Assembly (NCBI GenBank): GCA_963702165.1
Contig: OY969722.1
Span: forward strand, 2,728,001 to 2,792,000
Source of the DNA: Terrimesophilobacter sp963702165
Lineage (GTDB): Bacteria > Actinomycetota > Actinomycetes > Actinomycetales > Microbacteriaceae
Direction of reading: 5' to 3'
DNA: 64,000 nt
Of the stretch, positions 58,309-64,000 are shown one piece after another. The position numbers were made by a program, and so were the translations under genes. Within the stretch, counting starts at the first letter, position 1; the number at the start of each line of letters is the position of its first letter. The notes beneath the pieces are model-generated. The model searched no databases, was not told the DNA's origin, and saw nothing but the letters and a program-made list of their open reading frames with translations.

Positions 58309-59439
58309 ATGCGGGTTGGCGTGATCGGTGGCGGGCAGCTGGCGCGGATGATGATCACGGCGGCGGTGAATCTCGGCGTCGAGTTGCACGTGTTCGCCGA
58401 GGATGAGGGGATGGCAGCCGATCTGGCCGCGGTCGTCGTCGGCGACTACCGGGACCCGGATGAGGTGCTCCGGTTCGCCGAGGGCGTCGATGTGATCACC
58501 TTCGACCACGAGCATGTGCCGCAGCTGGTGCTGCGCAAGCTGGTGGAGGCCGGTGTCGCGGTGCGACCGGGGCCGGATGCGCTGCTGTACGCGCAGGACA
58601 AGCTGCTGATGCGGCAGAAGCTCGCCGAACTGGGGCTGCCGGTGCCGGTGTGGGCACGGGTGGAGAACTCGTTCGAGCTGGGGGAGTTCCTGGCCGAGAA
58701 CGGCGGCGCCGCGGTGGTGAAGGCTGCACGCGGCGGGTACGACGGCAAGGGCGTGCGGGTGGTGCGGGCCGCGCACGAGGCGGATGACTGGTTCGCGACC
58801 CTCGCCGAGGACGCCAACGGTGGCGCGCTGCTGGTCGAGGAGCTGGTCGACTTTCAGCGCGAGCTCGCCCAGTCGGTCGCACGGCGCCCGTCGGGCGACA
58901 TCCTGGCCTGGCCGGTGGTGGAGAGCGTGCAGCGCAACGGAGTGTGTGCCGAGGTGATCGCGCCCGCGCCGGGTGCACTGGGAAAGGTTGCGGATGTCTC
59001 GTCCGACATCGCCTACACAATCGCCGAGAAGCTTGGGGTCGTGGGCGTGCTCGCCGTGGAACTGTTCGAGACCACGGATGAGCGGGTGCTGGTGAACGAG
59101 TTGGCGATGCGTCCGCACAACTCGGGCCACTGGGGCATCGAAGGCTCGACCACCAGCCAGTTCGAGCAGCACCTGCGGGCGGTGCTCGACCTCCCGCTCG
59201 GTGCAACCGGGGTGCGGGAGCAGTGGTCGGTGATGGTGAACGTGTTCGGCGGTGCCAGTGAGGTGCCCATGCTCGACCGGTACCCGCTGGCGTTGGCTGA
59301 GCATCCGACCGTTAAGGTGCACAACTACGGCAAGGAGCCGCGGCTGGGCCGCAAGCTCGGGCACGTGACGGCATCCGGCGCCGACCTCGACGAGGTCACC
59401 TACGAAGCGCGGGCGATGGCGTCGAAGTTCGAGGCGTAG
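58309..59439 (+). CDS. purK: 5-(carboxyamino)imidazole ribonucleotide synthase
   Basis: ATP-grasp enzyme of purine synthesis, converting AIR, bicarbonate and ATP to N5-CAIR. Seen: G-V-I-G-G-G-Q-L-A-R-M-M at the start, F-D-H-E-H-V (usually FE-(N/H)-V), V-V-K-A-A-R-G-G-Y-D-G-K-G and N-E-L-A-M-R-P-H-N-S-G-H-W. 376 residues. It is followed by purE, which completes the carboxylation, then an LCP gene. Confidence 0.96.
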   Translation: MRVGVIGGGQLARMMITAAVNLGVELHVFAEDEGMAADLAAVVVGDYRDPDEVLRFAEGVDVITFDHEHVPQLVLRKLVEAGVAVRPGPDALLYAQDKLLMRQKLAELGLPVPVWARVENSFELGEFLAENGGAAVVKAARGGYDGKGVRVVRAAHEADDWFATLAEDANGGALLVEELVDFQRELAQSVARRPSGDILAWPVVESVQRNGVCAEVIAPAPGALGKVADVSSDIAYTIAEKLGVVGVLAVELFETTDERVLVNELAMRPHNSGHWGIEGSTTSQFEQHLRAVLDLPLGATGVREQWSVMVNVFGGASEVPMLDRYPLALAEHPTVKVHNYGKEPRLGRKLGHVTASGADLDEVTYEARAMASKFEA

Positions 59440-59459
59440 CGGCGATTCCGATTCGGTGA

Positions 59460-59501
59460 TCGAGCCTGTCGAGATCCCGGTCAGGGTCTCGGCAGGCTCG
59501 A
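59460..59501. repeat. Inverted repeat between purK and purE
   Basis: TCGAGCCTGTCGAGATCC (59460-59477) pairs with GGGTCTCGGCAGGCTCGA (59484-59501) with two mismatches across 6 nt. The genes on both sides run the same way, so it could attenuate purE, protect the purK message, or simply be a dispersed repeat. Confidence 0.5.
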
Positions 59502-59562
59502 CCGCCGAGTTGGGCGCGCCGCTCTCGGCCTCCGCAAGGTGGGCGCAAGTACGATTGACCCC

Positions 59563-60057
59563 ATGCCTGAACCGCTCGTCGCTGTGGTCATGGGGTCGGA
59601 CTCGGATTGGTCGGTGATGAACGCCGCCGCCGAGGTGCTCGACGAATTCGGCGTCCCCTATGAGGTGGAGGTCGTCTCAGCCCACCGCACGCCGGAGAAG
59701 ATGATCCGGTTCGGCACGGATGCCGCAGCACGCGGCATCCGGAGCATCATCGCCGGTGCCGGAGGTGCAGCCCACCTGCCCGGGATGCTCGCCTCGGTGA
59801 CCACTCTGCCGGTGATCGGCGTGCCGGTGCCGCTCGCGAAGCTGGACGGCCTCGACTCGCTGCTGTCGATCGTGCAGATGCCGGCTGGCATCCCGGTCGC
59901 GACCGTGTCCATCGGCGGGGCCCGCAACGCAGGCATCCTCGCGGTCCGGATGCTCGCATCCGGCGACCCGGAACTCACCGCCCAGCTCGCCGACTTCGCG
60001 AAGGACCTTGAGCAGCAGGTGGCGCAGAAGAACGCTGCGCTCAAGTCGACACTGTGA
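59563..60057 (+). CDS. purE: N5-carboxyaminoimidazole ribonucleotide mutase
   Basis: 164 residues, class I PurE. Seen: V-V-M-G-S-D-S-D-W near the N-terminus, S-A-H-R-T-P-E (catalytic His) and G-A-G-G-A-A-H-L-P-G-M. Converts N5-CAIR from PurK to CAIR. The start at 59563 gives the conserved N-terminus; an upstream in-frame GTG at 59539 is not needed. Its stop overlaps the LCP start (GTGA). Confidence 0.95.
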   Translation: MPEPLVAVVMGSDSDWSVMNAAAEVLDEFGVPYEVEVVSAHRTPEKMIRFGTDAAARGIRSIIAGAGGAAHLPGMLASVTTLPVIGVPVPLAKLDGLDSLLSIVQMPAGIPVATVSIGGARNAGILAVRMLASGDPELTAQLADFAKDLEQQVAQKNAALKSTL

Positions 60058-61397
60058 GCGCAATAAGCCCGATCCGGTACCCGGATGCGACCTCCAGGCC
60101 GATCATGACGAAGCGGGCCTGGTGGCTCGTGGTGCTCAACCTGCTCATCCCCGGCTCGGCGCAGCTGCTTGCGGGCAACCGCCGGCTTGGCAAGTTCGGC
60201 GTGAGCATGACGTTCCTGCTCTGGTTCCTCGCCTTGGCCGCGCTGATCACCTACTGGGTGGCGCCGCGCATCATCTTCTCCTTGATCTCGAACCCGATCG
60301 CGCTCACCGTGGCGCAGGTGCTGCTGGCCGGGTACGCCGTGCTCTGGGTGGTGCTGACGCTGGACACCCTCCGGCTGGTGCAGTTGATCCGCACCAAGCC
60401 GAACGCGCGCCTGTTTGTCGCCCTGTTCGCGATCCTCGGACTGGTCGCCACCGCGGGCGTCGCCGGGTACGGCGCGTCGGTTGCGGGTTCGGCGCGCTCG
60501 GCGATCACCTCGATCTTCGACGACGGCGCATACGTCGCGCCGTCGAACGGCCGCTACAACATCTTGCTGCTCGGTGGTGACGCCGGCCCAGACCGGCAGG
60601 GCCTCCGCCCCGACTCCATCTCGCTCGCCAGCGTCGACGCTGAGACCGGCGCGACGGTCATGGTGGGCATTCCGCGCAACATGGAGTTCATCCGGTTCAC
60701 CGATGATTCGCCGCTGTGGGGTCCGTTCCCGGATGGCTACAACTGCGGCGACGAGTGCCTGATCAGCTACCTGTATACGTACGGGGAAGAGCATCCGGAG
60801 CTGTATCCGGATGCCGCCGCGAACGGCAGCTCGCCCGGCATCGAGGCCATGCGCGACGCGGTGGGCGGGGTGCTGAACCTGGATGTGCAGTTCTACGCGC
60901 TCATCGACATGGAGGGCTTCTCGCAGCTGATCGATTCGCTCGGCGGCGTGACCATCAACGTGCCCACGCGCACCCCGATCGGCCCGATCACCGCGCCGGA
61001 GCCGTTCGGCTATATCGAGGCGGGGGAGCAGACGATGGATGGCGCGACCGCGCTCTGGTACGCGCGCTCCCGGTTCGACGGCAACGACTACGAGCGGATG
61101 GCGCGCCAGCGGCAGGTGCAGGAGGCGATGCTCCGGCAGTTCACGCCGGCGAACGTGCTCGCCCGGTTCGAGGATGTCGCGGCCGCCGGTACGCAGGTAG
61201 TGAAGTCGGATATCCCGTCGGTGATGCTGGGGCTGTTCGTGGATCTGGCGTCGAAGTCGCGCGAGCTGCCGCTGGTCGACCTCGAGCTGGTGCCGCCGGA
61301 GTTCAACCCGGCCGGGCCGGACTATGTCGCGATCGAGGCTGCCCTGGCGGATGCGTTCGTGCAGTCCTCGAACCCGCCGTCGCCCCCGCCGCAGTAA
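60054..61397 (+). CDS. LytR-CpsA-Psr (LCP) family glycopolymer transferase
   Basis: 447 residues. Four N-terminal membrane helices are followed by an extracytoplasmic LCP domain: N-I-L-L-L-G-G-D-A, R-P-D-S-I-S-L-A-S, G-I-P-R-N (catalytic Arg and Asp positions), then G-G-V-x-I-N-V-P and W-Y-A-R-S-R-F-D-G-x-D-Y-x-R-M-x-R-Q-R. LCP enzymes attach wall teichoic acids, arabinogalactan or similar polymers to peptidoglycan. The multi-helix N-terminus is longer than the single helix of classical members. The GTG start overlaps purE. Confidence 0.9.
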   Translation: MSAISPIRYPDATSRPIMTKRAWWLVVLNLLIPGSAQLLAGNRRLGKFGVSMTFLLWFLALAALITYWVAPRIIFSLISNPIALTVAQVLLAGYAVLWVVLTLDTLRLVQLIRTKPNARLFVALFAILGLVATAGVAGYGASVAGSARSAITSIFDDGAYVAPSNGRYNILLLGGDAGPDRQGLRPDSISLASVDAETGATVMVGIPRNMEFIRFTDDSPLWGPFPDGYNCGDECLISYLYTYGEEHPELYPDAAANGSSPGIEAMRDAVGGVLNLDVQFYALIDMEGFSQLIDSLGGVTINVPTRTPIGPITAPEPFGYIEAGEQTMDGATALWYARSRFDGNDYERMARQRQVQEAMLRQFTPANVLARFEDVAAAGTQVVKSDIPSVMLGLFVDLASKSRELPLVDLELVPPEFNPAGPDYVAIEAALADAFVQSSNPPSPPPQ

Positions 61398-61408
61398 CCT
61401 GTCCCGCT

Positions 61409-61472
61409 GGTTGAGGGATCGCGAAGCGATCGTCTCGAAACCAGCAGGCACGAGGTGGTTTCGAGACGATCG
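61409..61472. terminator. Convergent-junction palindrome, family P3, copy 2
   Basis: CGATCGTCTCGAAACC (61427-61442) and its exact complement (61457-61472) flank 14 nt. The upstream GGTTGAGGGATCGCGAAG is shared with copy 1 at 56601. It lies 11 bp after the LCP stop and 16 bp before the stop of the facing phosphoesterase, and so is placed as a bidirectional terminator. Confidence 0.7.
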
Positions 61473-61488
61473 ACCTGCGGCCGATCCG

Positions 61489-61995
61489 TCAACCGCCGGT
61501 AACCGGCACGAACCGCACATCCCGCAGCTCGCCTGCATCCGCCACCGCGGTCACATAGGTTCCTACCGGCTGCCTGCGCCGATCCGTCGGCGAACCGGGG
61601 TTCAGCAGCCGGAGCCCGCCTTGCGCGACACTGTCCCACGGGATGTGACTGTGCCCGAACACGAGCACGTCAGTATCCGGGTACAGCGCGGCGCAGCGAG
61701 CCTCCCGCCCCGGAGCAGCGCCCGTCTCATGAACCATCGCGAACCGGATGCCCTCCAACTCGACGCGCGCGACCTCAGGCAGCCGTGCCCGCAGCTCTTC
61801 GCCGTCGTTGTTGCCGAACACTCCGACGACTCGCGCGGCCCGGCGTTCGAGCTCGTCGAGCAGATCGACACTCACCCAGTCGCCCGCGTGGAACACGACA
61901 TCGGCGGCCTCGATCGCCGCCCACAGTGCTGACGGGAGGTCCCGAGCACGCTTGGGCAGGTGCGTGTCGGAGACGATGACGAGCCGGCTGGACAT
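61489..61995 (-). CDS. Metallophosphoesterase (YfcE/MJ0936 type)
   Basis: 168 residues. The two-metal site is complete: S-D-T-H near the N-terminus, G-D-W, G-N-N-D, H-E near residue 95, and G-H-S-H. Members hydrolyse phosphodiesters, often cyclic nucleotides in vitro; the natural substrate is unknown. The start is ATG at 61995; a longer in-frame reading overlaps the neighbouring glycosyltransferase and is not homologous. It is 7 nt downstream of that gene, so likely in the rmlD-glycosyltransferase operon. Confidence 0.9.
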   Translation of the reverse strand: MSSRLVIVSDTHLPKRARDLPSALWAAIEAADVVFHAGDWVSVDLLDELERRAARVVGVFGNNDGEELRARLPEVARVELEGIRFAMVHETGAAPGREARCAALYPDTDVLVFGHSHIPWDSVAQGGLRLLNPGSPTDRRRQPVGTYVTAVADAGELRDVRFVPVTGG

Positions 61996-62002
61996 GAGGG
62001 CG

Positions 62003-63142
62003 TCAGAGGTCGGCGTGCAGCTGCCAGACGCGCTGTGCCGAGTCGCGCCAGCTGAAGGCGCGGGCCCGATCGGGGCCGCTGAAGCGCAGCTGCTGGGCGA
62101 GCTCGTCGTCGGCGAGTACCCGAGACACGGCCTGCGCGAGCCGTTCCGGGTACTGCGCTGCCGGTTCGCGCGGCACCGCCAACCCGGCCTCCGCGGAGAC
62201 CTCGAGCAGCGCAGGCGCATCCGAGTGCACCACCGGGGTGCCAAGGCTGAACGCCTCGATCACGGCCAGCCCGAACCCCTCGGCGAGACTCGGCACCACG
62301 AACACCTCCGCCTTGGCGATCGCGACCGCGAGGTCGGCGTCGGCGATGAAGCCGAGGCTGCGCACTCGATCGGACGGCAGTCCGGCGTCCGCGGCGATTG
62401 CCTGGATGTCCACGCCGCCGGCCCCTGCTGGCCCGGCGATCAGGAGAGGCAGATCCGTGGCATCCGGATGCGCCAACGATCGGATCAGCGGCTCGATGCC
62501 CTTGCGCGGCTCGAGCGTGCCTGCGCTCAGGATGTAGCGACCGGGAAGGCCCATGCGCTCGGCCCGCGCATCCGGGTCGATAGGCAGCTTGAGTTTCGAG
62601 CTGACCGCGCCACCGATCACCCGGATGCGATCGCCGAAGTCGTACAGATCGCCCAGCTGCGAGGCGACCGCGAAGCTTGGCACGACGACCGCGTCGGCGT
62701 ACTTGTGTGCGCGCTTGGCCATGGTCTTGTTCCAGGCGATGCGCTCCTTGCTGAACACTTCCGGATGCGACCACGCCATCGTGTCGTGGATGGTGACCAC
62801 GATCTGGTCCGAGACGTTCTGCACCCGGTCGTGCTTGCTCAGCGGCGCGAGCAGGCTGGTGGCGTGCACCATGCCGCGACCCTGGATGCGTCCAAGCCCG
62901 GCGGCCCAGGCGCGGCGCAGCTCTCGCCGCTGCAGCTTGAACTTCTCCAGACCGGCCAAGCCCGGCAGCAGCATCTCGAGGCGGTCGTAGTCCTCTTGCG
63001 GCGAGGCGGACACCAGCCCGACGACGTCTGCACCGCGCGGGGCGGTGCTGATGAGTTCGCGGGTGAGTTCCTCGGTGTAGCGGCCGATGCCACCCGCCAC
63101 GGGTGCGACGATCTGGTCGACGATCACACGCAGGGTAACCAA
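62003..63142 (-). CDS. Family 4-type glycosyltransferase
   Basis: 379 residues, GT-B fold. Seen: G-G-I-G-R-Y (acceptor domain), S-A-G-T-L-E-P-R-K-G, and the E-(x7)-E nucleotide-sugar motif as P-S-L-A-E-G-F-G-L-A-V-I-E-A. The TTG start at 63142 directly follows the rmlD stop and has GGAG 6 nt upstream. With rmlD beside it, a rhamnosyl- or mannosyltransferase in envelope polysaccharide synthesis is likely, but the donor is not proven. Confidence 0.88.
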   Translation of the reverse strand: MVTLRVIVDQIVAPVAGGIGRYTEELTRELISTAPRGADVVGLVSASPQEDYDRLEMLLPGLAGLEKFKLQRRELRRAWAAGLGRIQGRGMVHATSLLAPLSKHDRVQNVSDQIVVTIHDTMAWSHPEVFSKERIAWNKTMAKRAHKYADAVVVPSFAVASQLGDLYDFGDRIRVIGGAVSSKLKLPIDPDARAERMGLPGRYILSAGTLEPRKGIEPLIRSLAHPDATDLPLLIAGPAGAGGVDIQAIAADAGLPSDRVRSLGFIADADLAVAIAKAEVFVVPSLAEGFGLAVIEAFSLGTPVVHSDAPALLEVSAEAGLAVPREPAAQYPERLAQAVSRVLADDELAQQLRFSGPDRARAFSWRDSAQRVWQLHADL

Positions 63143-63991
63143 CTACTGCTCCAGTACTCCTCGGGCCGCTGCCCAGGCCAGGGCCTCTCTCCAGTCACGC
63201 AAGGGCTCTAGACCGACCCGGCGCCATGCGTCGTGCCCGAGCACCGAGTAAGCGGGCCGTGGGGCTGGCCGGACGAACTGGGCGCTGTCGGTCGGCTTGA
63301 CCCTATCAGGGTCGAGACCGGCCTCCTCGAACACCGCTTTGGCGAAGTCGAACCAGCTGGCCTGGCCGGAATTCGTGCCGTGGAAGATGCCGGATGCGAC
63401 CCCCGCGTCTAGCAGGGAGGCGATGCCTCGGGCGAGGTCGTGGGTCCAGGTCGGCTGGCCGATCTGGTCGGTGACGACGCTGACGGTGTCGTGGGTCTGC
63501 GCCAGCCGGAGCATCGTCTTGGCGAAGTTCGGGCCGCCCGCGCCGTAGAGATAGGCGGTGCGCACGATGATGGTGCGGTCCGGGTTGCCCTGCACGGCGA
63601 GGCGCTCGCCGGCGGCCTTGGTGCGGCCGTAGGCGGATGCCGGGTTCACCGCGGCATTCTCGGGGTAGGGGCTGGTTGCGGTGCCGTCGAACACGTAGTC
63701 GGTGGACAGTTGCACGAGCGTCGCACCGGTCGCGGCCGCCGCTGCCGCGAGGTTGCCGGCGCCTGTGGCGTTGACCGCGTAGGCGGCGTCCTCGTCGGAT
63801 TCGGCGTCGTCGACCTTGGTGTAGGCGGCGGCGTTGATGATGACGTCGTGTCCGGCGACGGCGTCGGCTACGGCATCCGGATCGGTCACGTCGAGGTCGG
63901 CGCGGGTGAGCGCGGTGAAGTCGTGCCCGGCGAGCACTTCCTGGAGGTCCTGGCCGAGCATGCCGCCCGCGCCGGTAATGAGGTATCGCAT
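63143..63991 (-). CDS. rmlD: dTDP-4-dehydrorhamnose reductase
   Basis: 282 residues, short-chain dehydrogenase fold. Seen: G-A-G-G-M-L-G-Q near the N-terminus, A-A-A-Y-T-K-V-D, S-T-D-Y-V-F-D-G, and the catalytic Y-G-R-T-K. Makes dTDP-L-rhamnose, the donor for wall polysaccharide. The ATG at 63991 is 9 bp from the window edge, so other rml genes may lie just beyond. Confidence 0.94.
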   Translation of the reverse strand: MRYLITGAGGMLGQDLQEVLAGHDFTALTRADLDVTDPDAVADAVAGHDVIINAAAYTKVDDAESDEDAAYAVNATGAGNLAAAAAATGATLVQLSTDYVFDGTATSPYPENAAVNPASAYGRTKAAGERLAVQGNPDRTIIVRTAYLYGAGGPNFAKTMLRLAQTHDTVSVVTDQIGQPTWTHDLARGIASLLDAGVASGIFHGTNSGQASWFDFAKAVFEEAGLDPDRVKPTDSAQFVRPAPRPAYSVLGHDAWRRVGLEPLRDWREALAWAAARGVLEQ

Positions 63992-64000
63992 CAGTTCAAA

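Noticed and set aside
59658..63211. Long frames opposite purE-LCP (59658-61538 minus) and the glycosyltransferase (61748-63211 plus)
   Set aside because: They oppose genes with clear catalytic motifs and have the Arg/His/Gln-rich composition typical of antisense frames.

Overview
The window comes from a high-GC actinobacterium, most likely a member of the Microbacteriaceae (Leifsonia/Cryobacterium/Salinibacterium-like). The reasons are very high GC3, the habitual ggatgc/gcatcc hexamers, GTG and TTG starts with ATGA/GTGA overlaps, a three-subunit acyl-CoA carboxylase (alpha, beta and epsilon) with maf alongside, and the 'GGTTTCGAGACGATCG' intergenic repeats. The genus is an inference; there is no rRNA in the window.

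Layout. Positions 2-23743 are one reading frame, the 3' part of a giant cell-surface protein. More than 7,900 residues are visible and the true start lies upstream. It has about nine tandem modules of roughly 1.15 kb, then degenerate glycine/alanine-rich beta repeats, two clusters of 'HG-x-x-x-G ... GGL-x-DG-x-x-Y' domains, RTX-like GGxGxD repeats and a C-terminal LPVTG sorting signal. Positions 23.8-28.4 kb hold a LuxR-type response regulator, a histidine kinase and a DUF2306 membrane protein (minus strand), divergent from a quinone oxidoreductase and a DUF4389 protein. All five frames are interrupted, and every interruption looks like a single extra base.

Positions 28.5-40.5 kb hold mixed housekeeping and accessory genes: a small acidic protein, an Fpg/Nei glycosylase, small membrane proteins, a PLP decarboxylase, tRNA-Arg(CCT), a class III-type sirtuin, an AlaX-like editing hydrolase, phosphohexomutase plus purine nucleoside phosphorylase, an LpdA-like quinone reductase, and an AbiEi-like/nuclease-like protein framed by two copies of a palindromic repeat.

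Positions 40.5-49.6 kb hold the acyl-CoA carboxylase system (alpha chain; epsilon and beta chains) with maf. It is split by a TrmA-type RNA methyltransferase and a three-gene LuxR/histidine kinase/degenerate-kinase operon. Positions 49.7-55.0 kb are a minus-strand operon of nucleoside hydrolase, a complete ECF transporter (S, T, A, A') and an EamA exporter, which reads as a nucleoside uptake and salvage unit. Positions 55.3-64 kb hold birA (which would biotinylate the carboxylase alpha chain), a PH-domain protein, a lipoprotein, a GtrA protein, purK-purE-LCP, a metallophosphoesterase, a GT4 glycosyltransferase and rmlD. The last genes belong to cell-envelope glycopolymer assembly.

The strongest structural theme outside the genes is a set of intergenic palindromes in several sequence families. 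Almost every convergent gene junction carries one. One family (GTTTGTTGACC / TTGTTATC type) has five copies in 18 kb.
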